Of a stretch of 64,000 bases of DNA, positions 1 to 12,173 are shown one piece after another. This DNA comes from Sipunculus nudus (Eukaryota > Annelida > Sipuncula > Golfingiida > Sipunculidae), in assembly GCA_026874595.1 (NCBI GenBank), contig CM049311.1, positions 74,216,953-74,280,952 on the forward strand. The letters are read 5' to 3'. The position numbers and the translations under genes were made by a program. Positions within the stretch are counted from its first letter, which is position 1, and the number at the start of each line of letters is the position of its first letter. Under the pieces are notes generated by a model, which made no database searches, had not been told where the DNA came from, and was given only the letters and a program-made list of their open reading frames with translations.

Positions 1-369
1 CATGTTTTACACCTGTGACGGGAACGACATTCTGACGGTGACGTGGTATTTATATGTACATGCATATACACTCATGACGGGAGCGAGAATAATGAGATAC
101 AGACACAGACACGCACTGAATTTTCAAGTAAGATATCAGGATACGCTGTTCTACCGAACTGTGTTTACCTGTGTTTCAGAGATTATTTTCTTAATATGTT
201 ATATTTTTCATCAATTCCTTAGAAGGAAATATGCACATGGAAGCGTTAGCCTAATATTAAAATCATAATTATTAAATTAAATCTCCAGTGTCACAACTCT
301 TCGGACTATTTCCATTGATCTGATATGTCAACTGTGTCTTTGCATTGGTTGCCATTTTTAAGTTAGTCA
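1..369. other. Plain sequence, no gene recognised
   Basis: An 88-codon open stretch at 2-268 on the plus strand has no recognisable domain, and its composition is that of the surrounding AT-rich DNA. I see no repeat or RNA gene here. Confidence 0.5.
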
Positions 370-648
370 TTATTTTTAGTGTGTTTAAATGACATCATCT
401 GATCAGCAGGTATCACTTAACATATTGACAATTATTATCTGACAAATCACCCTGGGGCTGACAAGTTGTTAAACGCTGATTGATTTCTCGAATTTTTAAT
501 AATTCTGTTTCTTCAATGATGCAAAAGATAGGTGTTTATTCCCTTGTTGAAATATAGGCTTTCTGCCCTACATTACTTTTTTCTTCCTTGATGTGTAACT
601 AATAGAAAAATAATAGCAATCACACAGGTGGACACGAGGTGATTGAAT
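370..648 (+). repeat. Dispersed repeat, copy 1 of 2
   Basis: This stretch aligns in direct orientation, with many mismatches, to about 47270-47566. Shared landmarks in the same order include AATAATTCTGTTTCTT, a GATTTCTC block, a CTTGATGTGTAACTAATA-like block (CTTGAAATATAACTAATA in the other copy) and CACAGGTGGACACGAGG (AACAGGTGGACATGAGG). The match stops sharply after the last block. It looks like an old dispersed element; I see no ends, coding capacity or target duplication that would classify it. Confidence 0.6.
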
Positions 649-2396
649 GAAATACCAGACGAAGAGCAGATGATAATTGGGTGAGTCTGCGGATAGGTAT
701 GAATGAAGACTAATCCTAACCAGGGAAAGTGGTCGGGGGCGAATTTTTATAAATCTGAAAAATCTAGACACTGTATAGACGTATAGACAATTCGAATCAA
801 TTTCTCAGTAATTCGTCTGGTATAAATACCAAATAGTCTGTCTGCAAAAGATCACATGCACTATACCTATCACTTTCAGACTGTTGACCTTCTACATAAT
901 ATCTATATAAAATAATATCAATGCCACATCTGGTTTAAGTTACAACATTGTTTTTAACTTGAACTATATGCGTGGAGTCGTCAGACTTTCTGGATACCCC
1001 TGCCTAGCTTCGATTCGGTCGTCTCTCACAGAGAGTCTATCAAGATGTCAGAGTGCCTTTCTTAGATATAACGAAAACCGCGCTGTAAGTCTCGATGAGC
1101 GTGCAAATATTTCGTCATTTTTTACAACGCCTTAAAAACTGCAGGTTAGCTGTCACTTGACATAAACCAGACCAATCGGTAGCTTTTATGGTAAACTTTC
1201 TGACAAGACCTACCATGTGTGATAATTTCCGTTATAAATGGTAAAACCTCATGTTTGTTTGTTGAATTTCTATAAAATCATAAATACATGCATGCCTTGC
1301 ATGTGTTATATTTAACGATAGGCAACTTTTACTCGGTAAAATGAATGACTTGCTACCATGATATCGATGTAATGGGATGGACGGCCGTTGTAGTGCATTT
1401 CCCCATAAGACTTGTATCACGACTCGAGTAGGCTTACCAGCCAAATATTCATGTAAATGCCTTCTAAGTCGCAGATTCACGGCCACTCGTTCATCAAGCT
1501 ATTCACTAATGTGCCCAATATAACGCTTCAGTAACACGGATTCACCTGGCGTTGCAAAGGCTAAAGATACTACTGAATATAGCGCTCTAACCGGCAACTA
1601 TAGAATGGTATATTATCTTTTGAATTTAATATATATTATGGTTATCTGGATAATCTCTCAAATTTTAAGTATTGTTCCTTGTGTGTTACCCAACATTCCT
1701 CAATGTTTTAACAAGATCCGGTCAAAAGTTGTTGCATAAAGTTCCTTACAGACAAACCAAACAACCGCCCAACGAACCAAGGGAAAAACGTCCCTCCAGG
1801 ATAGGTATAATTATGCCAATCATGCACTAAAATAATAGACTTCTTTCCAGGGATTTTGTTAATTTCAACAATAAATAATTCTCACGACACCATCATTATC
1901 TCAACGAATGTTTCAAGAATCCCTTAGAAAAGTGCATGTTCATATTTCAATGATATTTCATTTTTTTTTCTTAAAACAAATTGCTCCATTATTTATTAGA
2001 CTGATAGAGATTAGATTGAATTCATTTAAATATAAGGCTGTAATCTGCAACATCGATATTTTTCTTTTCTTCACAAGTTTATTTGACAGCAGATTAAATC
2101 ATAACCAAAAAATATGGTCTTTGGTTGTTTGACCCAAATACCTGTATTTCAATCCTAAGCTAACTTATAAAAAAAGTGCTTTAAGGGTCACACATTTTAA
2201 CCTCATGACCAAGTGTGCTATGATAGATTTAGTTTAACATTTTGCATTATACTATTTTCAGAATCTAGTAAAATATCAGCCAGCTAGACTGCGTAATCAC
2301 GATTGTTAAACATATAATTTTATCCATTTGGAATTCTTTGCTGGCATGTAAGAACTGATTTGTACCCTGTGTGATTGGGTGCTAAGAATTGGGTTT
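649..2396. other. Plain AT-rich sequence, nothing recognised
   Basis: Short ORFs on both strands (1232-1486 minus, 1908-2132 plus) have no domain, no convincing splice context and no repeat relationship that I can see. Confidence 0.5.
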
Positions 2397-3435
2397 TCTG
2401 CTCATAGAATATAGGCGCCAGTGACCTAAGTTCAGGAATCAAAAGAGAATTGCCCCAGACTTCACAGGATATTGCGTGAGAAGATTCTAAAGCCAAAGAA
2501 TACATTTGTGCTTAGACTGACTTTCAAGGTGCTCAAATTATGGTTTTGGTCCTATAGCTCACATAATATAGGTTACAGTGACCTGAATTTATGTTTCCAA
2601 AGACATTTACCCAGGAACTCCCTGGATTTAAAGTTAGAAGATTCTAGGCCTGACGGATACAATTGGAGCCGATCTGACCTTCAGGTTGGTAAAATCATGT
2701 TTTTTCCCCTATAGCTCGCAGAGTATTGGTCATGACCTAATGTCAGGTTTCCAAGGAGATTTGCCTAGGACCTCCCAGGGTGTCCAGTTAGAAGATTTAA
2801 GGTGCAATGGTAAAGTTTGGTGCCCTGTCTGACTGTCTGGCTGCTTAAATTCATGCTTTAGGCCAGTAGCTCGAAGAATATAAGTTACCATGACTTAAAT
2901 TCATGTTCTATGAAGATTAGCCCAAGACTTCCCTGGATGCTACGTTAGATTGGGTGTTTCCGGCTCGTAGTTCGGAAAATATAGGTTCACATGGCCTCGT
3001 TTGAGGTTTCAAAGGAAATTTGCCTAGGTCTTTCGGTTATGGTTTGTATCCTTTAAACGGATGGAAGGCTTCATTTAAGATCTTAAAAATAGATAAAATA
3101 ATTGTTAAAAAAAAGAAATGTCTTCGGATAATGATGGAACTCTCCATGATCAATATTCATGGAAAAAATCATGGCAATCAATGCATTAGTTATTTAAATA
3201 CTGAAATTGTTGTATCAGTTTATTTTATCATTCTGGGGGTACTTTCGAGCCCAATAGCTCGAGGATATAGGTCACAGTGACCTTATTTCAGGTTACCAAG
3301 GAGATTTTTATGGACCTCTATTGGTGTAAACTTTGAAGATTCCAGGTGCAGCTGTCACGATTATTGCCTTGTTAACGGGTGGACGGACAGACGGACAGAC
3401 AGACGGACGGACAAAGAGTGACCGCTATAGCTCAG
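2397..3435 (+). repeat. Decayed tandem array of ~156-bp units ending in a GACGGACA stretch
   Basis: A diverged unit recurs with the order: (C)TATAGCTC + AATATAGGT(T)ACAGTGACCT + TCAGGTTTCCAAGGAGATTTGCC + TAGAAGATT. The TAGCTC landmark lies near 2555, 2712 and 2868, a spacing of about 156 bp, then less regularly near 2970 and 3256. The last unit ends in a purine-rich GACGGACAGACGG stretch (3374-3412) and CTATAGCTCAGATGAC. Many indels show it is old. The ORFs at 2472-2714 and 3020-3280 fall within it and are not genes. Confidence 0.7.
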
Positions 3436-4889
3436 ATGACTTTCAGTCAGCTGAGTAAAAAACATACATATAAAAACCATTCTTTATATTTGCAAAAAAA
3501 AATTAACGTCTTCCCAAGGGGCCTCATCCCCTAATTCGAGGGTAAAGTTATGGCGTTCACAGATTTTACCTTTAAAATTAAAAGTTTTGCACTCCTCCGA
3601 GAACTTAGTTGAAACAGTTTTGTCAAATTTTAGGACAAATAGGCAAATCTGGAAAAATTATGGAGTTCACAAGCTAATTTTACCTTGAAGATCAACTTGG
3701 TGGAGAATTTGGTAGAATATCTTGTGTTTCGAATTTAAGAAAAAAAATATGTAGCACTTCAAAAGTTATCCCATTCACAAGAAATTCTACATACGACTGG
3801 CGATGACGACCGTACTAGTTAAAAAGGGGGGGGGGGAGCATAATAAACCGGATTATTATGCAGCAGACACAAATCATATTATTCTAGGTCATGTCTCTAT
3901 CCCTGAGGCCCGTTTTATATTTGCAGAATTGGTCATTGTGCCATATAATGTGTATACATATATACACATATACAATATATACATAAACCGTGTTAATATT
4001 AAGGGCGGGGCTGATTGCTGTGCACGCGTGATAATTGATGGTCCACGCCCGCATCAAAACAGGCTGGCTCCCTATATAGCAAGGAGGTAATTGATCAAGG
4101 TTATCTATATAAATCACGATATCTTGCAACGTACGAGAAAACCCATATCAATTATAGATCCAATTACGGCGGTATATTCACTAATTACGCAGCCGTTTTA
4201 CACCGCAGTCGTTCTATATATACGTTGCTTTAACCACTGCTTGCCTTTATAGTGGGCTTCATTGTGTTTAACCACCAGGCGCTGGCACGGGGCCAAGAAT
4301 TGCAATCAACCCAATGAGAGCTGAGTATCGTGGGTTAAATATTTTACTGAGGAATACAAAAGGCGATAGTCCGCTCTCATTGGTCTAATTACCATCCTTT
4401 ATTACAAGACTTCAATGGATAACCACTGCGTTAGGTGAGAATACAGGGCCTAGAGATAAGATTAGTTGACGCTCAAGCTCTCTAGTTTGAGGGGTTTGAA
4501 AACCCCGCCAACGGGGACAGCTGAAAGAGTATTGAAATATTTGGTAAAAAATATTAAAAAATTAGGTGCTTTAGGGGAGCAGAAAAGAAATTTGTTTGAT
4601 GCCACTTCAAGTTCTATACATGTATTAATAGTTGATGCTTTAATGTTAATCCAATACACAACCATATTTAAGATCACTGGCAATATTTTGTCTCACTCAT
4701 TGGTACTGATTTCCTGTTACATTTCTGTATTTCATGAAGAGTTACATTATATTTCACAAGTCAGTTATCTTAAATTTAATCTTAAATAAAATTCTACCAG
4801 TCACTTATATAAGAAAGCATTTTCTAAAGAATACCTGTGCCATATTTATCACAATTTGAGCAGTTGTTGCCTTACCCGTTCACTTGTTT
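3436..4889. other. Plain sequence with short TA-rich spots
   Basis: It contains a poly-G run near 3827, a short TATA-rich patch at 3955-3985 and overlapping ORFs on both strands that show no domain. No RNA gene or transposon end was recognised. Confidence 0.45.
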
Positions 4890-4897
4890 GGTCGGAT

Positions 4898-4974
4898 CAG
4901 TGGCGTCAATTTAATGTCACGGAAGGCGGGGGGTTACTCGCATGCCTGGGAGGGTAATCAAAGTTGGGATAACT

Positions 4975-5019
<45 letters not shown>

Positions 5020-5309
5020 AATATATATATTATTGTCTGAGTGACACATGCAAATATATTTCAATTTTGTTAAAGATTAAAATAAAAGGTTAGATGTTTC
5101 CGGTATAGGTTAATTCGAAACCAGGTTCAGGTATTTAATATTTCAAATAACCAACATTTCTAATCATTAATAGATTTCATATTAATATATAATTATTATA
5201 CCCTGAATAGTAGTGGGGATTATTACTCCATCCTCATTGCTAAAAAAGGGAAGATAAATACTACCCCACCCACCCACCACTCCCCATCCCCCCTGTTTTG
5301 ACGCCCCTA
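4898..5309. mobile_element. hAT-type MITE with 8-bp target site duplication
   Basis: The element begins CAGTGGCGTCAA and ends TTGACGCCCCTA, so its termini are inverted repeats matching at 10 of 12 positions. It is flanked by a perfect 8-bp direct repeat GGTCGGAT (4890-4897 and 5310-5317). An 8-bp duplication with CAG(T/G)GGCG-like termini is the signature of the hAT superfamily. At 412 bp and without coding capacity it must be non-autonomous. A CA/TA microsatellite and a CCCACCC-rich stretch lie inside. The 69-codon ORF at 4884-5093 is a microsatellite translation. Confidence 0.85.
4981..5032. repeat. (CA)n-(TA)n microsatellite
   Basis: A run of about 13 CA dinucleotides passes directly into TA repeats. 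It lies inside the hAT-type MITE. Confidence 0.95.
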
Positions 5310-5317
5310 GGTCGGAT

Positions 5318-6366
5318 AACTGCCATATTGATGACACAAGGTCGCCATGTCAGGTATCTGTACTAAACTGAAAGTTTTAGTGATCACTGATTGAAAGTGA
5401 TGGCAGATGTTAACATTTGTGATCCTTTTGTATGACAAAATGGCAATGTTTGTATAGAAAGAAAACCTGGCAAATGTGTTAAATGTCTACATCTATTTAA
5501 GAGAAAGGATATTACATCTGGACCAGGTAAACAGCGATGACAGGAAACCGAAGAAACAAGAAAATACTCAAACTGTAATAAATGAAACAGTATCAACTCT
5601 TTAACCTTGCCACACATCACGAGTACTCGATGTTCAAATCGGTCTCCAATCCTAAAATTTGAAATATTGGGAAATTTTACAATATACGCTTGATACCTAG
5701 AGACAGCGCCGAATTCCGCACCTTTCTAACCAAGATTTCTGCATAACGGCCTTGATTTTTCAAATTTTCTACACCAACCCTCCCCCCCCCCCCTCCCGGC
5801 TCAACACACATTTATCTCCTCTAGCCGCCCCTGCGCAGGCTAGCTGAGGGATTAAGTACACTTGTCATTCTCCGTCTCCAGACATCATGAATGAAGCTGG
5901 AATACTTTAGATTAGCCTAGCCATAAAGCCAACCACATGGCAAGCGGGTTCATTTGTCCGATATTCTGAAGTTCTCTAATGAATTGCTCTCCACTAGAGG
6001 GGGTCTCCGACACGTTGTAAGGAAACATCAGCTGAGGTGATTTACTGGTCATTGGTAATTATAGACATTTTAAGAGGTCAACCAACAGGTCACAGACTAA
6101 ACTACAGGAAAAGGTATGGCTAACATTGGTTTGCTTTTTGGGCGCATAATTTCAAGATTTAGAAATGGTCGTGACGAATAGGCATATTCTCTGCCTGGTA
6201 TTCATTTCACTGGGCAAAAGCGGAATCCTCACTAATTGGACCACCGAAGACGATCAACAAGAACAGTCCATATACACACAGCGACGAGTTCTGCTGAATG
6301 CTCCGCAAAAATATGATAAAACTATATGCATCCAAACTTATCCAGGCTTACACCAATATTTTGCCT

Positions 6367-6368
<2 letters not shown>
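5318..6368. other. Plain sequence, no gene recognised
   Basis: It holds a poly-C run near 5781-5795 and a 78-codon minus-strand ORF at 5384-5620 without a recognisable domain. A CAG|GTAAAC donor-like site lies near 5528, but no convincing exon is attached. Confidence 0.45.
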
Positions 6369-6369
<1 letters not shown>

Positions 6370-6425
<56 letters not shown>

Positions 6426-6439
6426 TTATATATATATAA
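6370..6439. repeat. (TA)n microsatellite
   Basis: Uninterrupted and slightly interrupted TA repeats abut the solo LTR. TA repeats resume on the other side of the LTR, so the element inserted into this microsatellite. Confidence 0.95.
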
Positions 6440-6993
6440 TGTTACAGATGTCTCTTTTATTATGCTCTTTTGACATTCTGATTCGTGTAGCGCAGGCGAA
6501 GGGCGTTGCTATGGCGACTAGAGACACAGCGCTCGGTGTAATCCGTACTGGTTGAACTCTGAGGTGTACAAAAACAGCATTCTTTGTTCTAGTCTGGAAT
6601 GTTCAGGTCTGCTGGGCGCGCGTGTATTATGTATTGTTGTGTTCTTTCGATTGTTCGTGAAATAGAAGTTTCTGGGCTTTGGAAGAAAAAATTATAAAAA
6701 AAAGGCTGTGGAGAGAGGTTGGGAGAGAGAAAAATTCTAGCGGACACGGAAGAGTTTGCGTCAGTTTGACGACCTCTCCGATAATTGCAGAATTTTTAGA
6801 TATTCTTCGAAATTTGTAACGAATTTTGTACAGACTACAGTTTGCCTTTTGGATAATTGCCAGAACTTCACTTTTGGATAACCCCTAGACATTTCATGCT
6901 GCCTAGTGCTGCGGAATCTAATTTTTTTGTATCCGTAACAAGGGTTTGTGCTCGTCACGATATAGTGTTCTGTTATTATTAGGTTCCGAAACA
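6440..6993 (+). mobile_element. Solo LTR (copy A) of the tRNA-Pro-primed Gypsy-type family
   Basis: It starts TGTTACAGATGTCTC and ends TTCCGAAACA, the degenerate TGTTAC...GTAACA ends of this family. It aligns along most of its length to LTR copies at 33263-34065 and 42835-43695. Shared blocks include GTCTCTTTTAT, GACACAGCGCTC, GTTCGTGAAATAGAAGTTTC, a TATAAAA box (6693-6699), TCCGATAATTGCAGA and CCAGAACTTCAC. It is about 250-300 bp shorter because the block after CTTTTGGAT, which holds the polyadenylation region in the other copies, is missing. TA repeats flank both sides, so a target duplication cannot be told apart. No internal region follows, so it is a solo LTR. Confidence 0.85.
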
Positions 6994-7009
6994 ATATATA
7001 TATATATAT

Positions 7010-7262
7010 ACAGTAAATCGAGGTTACGATATGCGAGGTCGACCAGTTTGATATGAACTACGGACCTACTGGTACGAGCAAGCTATCAACGGTCCATTAT
7101 ACTAATGTAATATGCCAGTAACGCAATCTTTTTTCAAAAGCTATACAATGAAACACCTCTATAGCGGAAAGTCACGGGACCGTACGGTAAGTCCGTTATG
7201 GAGGGGTGTCCGTCCCAGAGGGGGTCAGACCAGGCGGTCCTGTGGTGGCCGGATGTTGGAGC
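7010..7262. repeat. Degenerate TACAGT-family repeat
   Basis: It starts TACAGTAAATCGAGGTTACG next to the TA tract. It continues with ACAATGAAACACCTCTATAGCGG and GGGTGTCCGTCCCAGAGGG, motifs also found at 8083-8298. It looks like one or two worn members of a small repeat family whose ends read TACAGT or TTTCACTGTA. The ends are not sharp, so the borders are approximate. Confidence 0.45.
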
Positions 7263-8082
7263 TCCAGGCGTGGGACAGATACCATTTTTTTCAAGGAATT
7301 TTAAGCTTCAATTAGCCTCTAAATATTACCCTCAGATTTTATGCGAAAAAGCTTTTTGAAACTTCTTGTAAATCTGTATTATTTACTTTATAATCAGGCC
7401 TTAAATATTTAAATGGGTCATTAACGTCATAAATCGTTAGAAAACAGTTTTCTGATGTTAACTGACAGCGGTTAGACTGAATTGTAGATCATATACGCCA
7501 TGTGTTGTCTGGAACAGTTTCCAAATGTCTGAGATCTTGAAACTATCGTTCATCAAATGAAATTATTTCTGACATCTCATGCCAGGTCTTTTACCATCTT
7601 TCGCTGTTGCAAATTAATAAAGACGAAAAGATATTTTACGCCCCTTATGATTGGTCGGGGATTGTTCAAACTCGTGACACGTTTGATACCTTATCGGTGA
7701 TTGGTTTCTGTGTAATGGAAGGTCAAATAAACGGACCATATCAGTCACTATAACAGGGGATGATAAACGTCTGCAATCATTTTGGTCAAAAACCCAACTG
7801 AGCAATGACTAGTTGCCGTAATCGTTGTTTGGTGCAAAACTTAACACGCAAGTACGGTATCAACCTTGGCCACCAAGAATATGATAGAATGATTTCATTC
7901 AATCAAAGCTCATCATAACGGAAACTGACATCATCTGCGAGGAAACCGGAAATATAAGTTGTAGATTATAATTTTATAGTAAATACAGTGAAAATTATTA
8001 CTGTTTTATACTCATCAATACTTCTCTAAATAATGAGAATAGAGGAGTGAAGGAAGCAAAACCTTCAGTGCGTTAAACCTTT
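7263..8082. other. Plain sequence, nothing recognised
   Basis: Only short chance ORFs are present, such as 7614-7805 minus. No repeat relationship was noticed. Confidence 0.45.
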
Positions 8083-8298
8083 TTCGTCCCGACACCGGCC
8101 GGAGATGCCGGTAGGTGTCCGTTAGCGGGGGCCATTTTGATCTAGGGCGGACAAAAAACGTTCGTTGTCCTGAATAGCGGGATGTCCGTTCCTGAGGGGT
8201 TCTGTTAATTGTATGCAAAACCTTCGGTCGGCCAAGAGACTGTCAGTTAATCATCGTGTCCGCCCAAGAGGCTGTCCGCAGCCCGGGGTTTCACTGTA
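8083..8298 (+). repeat. GTGTCCGT-type degenerate repeat ending in TTTCACTGTA
   Basis: The segment iterates short related phrases, namely GGTGTCCGTTAGCGGGGG, TAGCGGGATGTCCGTTCCTGAGG, GGCCAAGAGACTGTC and GTCCGCCCAAGAGGCTGTCCGC. It closes with GGGGTTTCACTGTATA, an end shared with copies near 12160 and 58495. It is non-coding; the 67-97 codon ORFs on both strands here are repeat translations. Confidence 0.6.
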
Positions 8299-11200
8299 TA
8301 TCTTGAGTCGGCCCCAAAAACTATCAACTGAACTTCATTTTTTAAATCTGACACTAAGCCCGAATAAAAACACAATCTGCTTGTTATTTTATCTTTGTAA
8401 ACATATGAAAGTGTTGTATGAACAGACAAGAGATTTTGTATAATAATATGGATGGATATAAAAGAGAATGTGTATTCTGAATAACTGTCAAACGGAGCGA
8501 ATCCTGCTTGAAAGCTGCATGGGAATACAATATCCATCACAGCTGCTTTTATAGAGTTATATAGAAAGTCCCTGAGGAATTTACAGGAACTGTTCTATTA
8601 CTGTCATCCCTGACAGGCTAACAAACCTAGCTGTAAAATGACTTAACATGTATACTAGCATCTGTTTAAGTAGCATTCAAATTTTTCATACATGTATGGT
8701 AAACAACAGCATGATTTTCAGATAATTTAACACTCCTGGAATCTGTATCCTGCACACTGCGTTTTTATTCTGTAACGTGTGGTTATTGATACTACAAAAA
8801 TGACTACAGAATTACACATACATATTTGATGTTGATTTAGGAAATTTGACAACAGGTATCTGCGTAACTACAGAGCTATATATTGGTGACAGTTAATAAT
8901 TAATGTAATCCCATTTAGGTGACGGATGCTGCAAACGTTTTTATTGATCACTTTGGGGAAGACTTCCATACTTAACATCAACTAGTGAGATTGTTTCATT
9001 TCATCCAGAAACCTGCTCGTTACAATGCCATATATTAGTTGGTAGATTCTGGAACACAACTTGGGTAGTTACATTTGCAAAGGGGTGTACAATCAAGATT
9101 TGCTTTTAGCCATGTGGCTTGGCGTCAAATTAGGACCATAACGTTTAAGATCGGATAAAAGCACCAAACTTTGAAAGTGGAAAGAGTACATCAAGGAGGT
9201 TGATTTAAGAGGAGGTCCTCGGGTGAAGTACACACTAGTTTCGTTTTAGCGCCGAAACCTATTTGGCCCTTGCTCACCGAAATAACAATATTTAGCCTAA
9301 AAATATGAAGGGTCAGGGAAAGGAAAATCACTTTAGATCCGCTTTATTTGGATAGAATATTGCAAATGATATGCTAAATTAAAGACAAAGAAAAATACGT
9401 TCCAGTCCAATATGTTTCATGTTTTTATGTGCACTAGAAGCCAACTTAACACCAAAGGTCAGGTGATTATGACAGATCTCAAAATGGCGGTCATCAACCA
9501 TGATGAAAATGTGACACAAAATGTTTTAGTGAAGAGGAACAATTATTAACATAGTTTTTGTTCAATAATTCCTTATATAATTTGCCCGAGTTGCAGAGTA
9601 TTGTCTATTACGAATTATTGATAATTGTCTTTGCGGTCATTGTAATTGACTTCAATTTGAGATCCAGACTTCGCATATAGTCATTATACGCTTAAATGCC
9701 ATAGCGAAATATCACAGTTATAATTCTACACTTATCCTGTCATGTTATTTATGAGCCAGAAATTATGCGTTCTAACTTTCCATGATTTAATTGCATATGA
9801 ATAAATATATCCCGTCTTTTAGTCTTCTTGGTATATTGTAGTACTTTTTACAATAAATCTTGCATTTTTGTTATGTAACAAACTGTCTTGTTTGTATATT
9901 TATATGGTGTTACTTAGTTGTTCATTATTTCATCTAGAGACCATGTCCTGTAGAATATTAACCTACATTTCTTATTCCTTTGTTATTCCTGCATCCCATA
10001 ACTAGCTAATTAACTTCATACCTGTTTTCTTTTTTATTTTGGGAATATAAAAATAAATACCATAGATACATGATTCATTTTTTATATAACATATGCAAGC
10101 ATGCGGTTTAATCAATTTCATAGGCCATTCTATTTCCCGTATGATGTAACAAATACCTTTATGAAATGATTTTATCACAAACAAGATGTCTAGTTTGAAC
10201 AAGACAACAAGTCTGAAAGTAAATGTCTGAATAACAAAACCGACCAATTATATTCCAAATCAAATATATGTGTTATCTGTATCTTAAAGATGTTAATTCT
10301 GTTTTATTGTACCCTTTCTTTAACTTTATGAGGTGTTCGGTGTTCCTGTCTCACCGTGACGCTTCACTAATACCATAAATATTCTTTTGAATCCGAGTGT
10401 GAAAACACCATGCAGTAAACACTTTCTCTCAGCTCATTTTTAGTGTATAAGTATATACTGATATCAAACTTTCTCCTAGAATAAACACTTACTCGTTGTA
10501 TATTAACCCCTCTGAAATGTTGTGACGTTTTTGTCCTCAAGAAGGAAGACCTTATAACCAGATAATTCAATTATTTGTATTCCTGAAAGTCTAGGCTGTC
10601 AAGTAAATAACAAGGAAGAGTGTCACACCTCAGTTTTCAGGCAAGGCTGCATGTTTCAATTTTCATGTATAATTATTAATTATGGATTCTACTGCTTTAT
10701 TGTTTCGTTTTATTTTGGCTAATGTTCTTAAGTCCGTTTTTTTTAGTTATTTTTTATGTTGTTGTTTTTACAAATATGGAATGACCGATTAACATATTCC
10801 CGGTCGTAGTCGTATTTCACTTTAATTTATAAGAATGAGTAAATATATCTGTTTGTTACATTATATGATGAGAGTAAATTAGCTTTTTTCTTGTTATGCA
10901 TTATCCGGTGGCCTGAATGTTTTCATGTGACTCTCTCTTGGGTCCTAAGTTTTTTTTTTTCTGTGGATTGATCATATAAAAGTTCAATATTTTGAAAAAA
11001 ACATTTCTGTGATGTAAATATGTCATCCTTGGGCCAATTTCAAGATGGGGTCATGTACATTGCTCAATAACTTGTATGAAAGGACCTGACTATATTGCAC
11101 ATATCTTGCAATTTCGTTTACTATTTTTAAGTATCAATTCGAGTAAAGTGTATATAAACGACACTTAAATGCACTCAGCGAACTCATACCTCTGCCTATA

Positions 11201-11993
11201 TCCAGGATCACCAGTGATAGAATGATACTAGGATCCTGGTCAAAATTTAGTGTGTGGTCCGTAAACCTAGGAACTGTATTAATTCTTGCTGAGAGTAATG
11301 GTTCACACATCACCGACCTGATGCTTGTATCACAGGTGAGCTCAGACTGCCAGAACACAAGCGGCTTAAACAAGTCACAATGCATGCGCGTGGGATAAAC
11401 TTTCTCCATGTTCGGAAATATGCACTTTTCTTTTTACTATTAAATGACGACGGTCTCTCCCCCTCCTTGGACAAAAAGGTTTTGCCTTTCTCTAAATACA
11501 GAATTTTCCTTCTAACATAATCATCTTATGTTGATTCCGGTTACCTCTTATATAAAAACATAGTTCCATACGGTGGTCAAAACACATTTTTTTCTGGCGG
11601 ACGGAATATAAAGTCATATACTAGGTATGTCACGGAGAAGAAGTTGAATATTCACTTGAGAGGAAACGTCATTCATGTAACATATGGTGACTCTCTAATA
11701 ACAAATACATTTAATACCATGGAAGAAAGTGTGGGTCAGGCATAGACCACTGTAACACCACCATTCTGGTACATGGATCGAGCTGAGACCAAATGCAGCA
11801 TAAGAGGTGCCAGCCCAGTATTACAACAGAGAAAACCTATCTTGATATCTGGCAAACGTTTAATTCCCATTGAAACAAAATAAACATAATTAAGTTTCTA
11901 AGCGTGTTTGCATTGAATAAGATGTCCTGACCTGTTGATTACATTTCAGTGGTCATAAGCGAAAGATGTATTACAACCCGGCACACCACGTAT
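8299..11993. other. Long plain AT-rich stretch, no gene recognised
   Basis: No repeat family, RNA gene or protein domain was recognised. The one oddity is 11150-11406, which is open on both strands (91 codons on minus at 11134-11409, about 80 on plus). On plus it contains a perfect CACAG|GTGAGC donor-like site near 11333. No homology was recognised, so it is not called as an exon. Confidence 0.45.
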
Positions 11994-12173
11994 TACGGTG
12001 GAACCTGTCTGATTCTGGCCGAATAAGACCAACTGACTAACTATAAAGATCACCTTTGGGTAAATAGGAAGCTTTCACATTGGTTAAAACGGACCTGTCT
12101 AATAAGACCACCGTGAATAAAGACCACTTTGGGCCAGTCCCATGGGTGGTCTGATTACATAGGTTTCACTGTC
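11994..12173. mobile_element. MITE-like element of the TTTCACTGTA family
   Basis: The left end reads ACGGTGGAACCTGTCTGATT. The right end reads ..AGGTTTCACTGT, whose reverse complement is ACAGTGAAACCT, so the ends are imperfect inverted repeats about 180 bp apart. Inside, CTAATAAGACCACC and GGGTGGTCTGATTA are further inverted or direct echoes. No coding capacity is present and no clear target duplication was seen. Confidence 0.6.

Noticed and set aside
5450-5535. Small cysteine-containing exon (KCVKCLHLF frame) with a CAG|GTAAAC donor
   Set aside because: It is too short, the acceptor is weak, and no neighbouring exon or family supports it.
6165-6555. ORFs of 85-102 codons rich in YIYIYI
   Set aside because: They run through the TA microsatellite and into the LTR. 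Similar ORFs at 22943-23295, 58407-58779 and 63291-63606 are rejected for the same reason.
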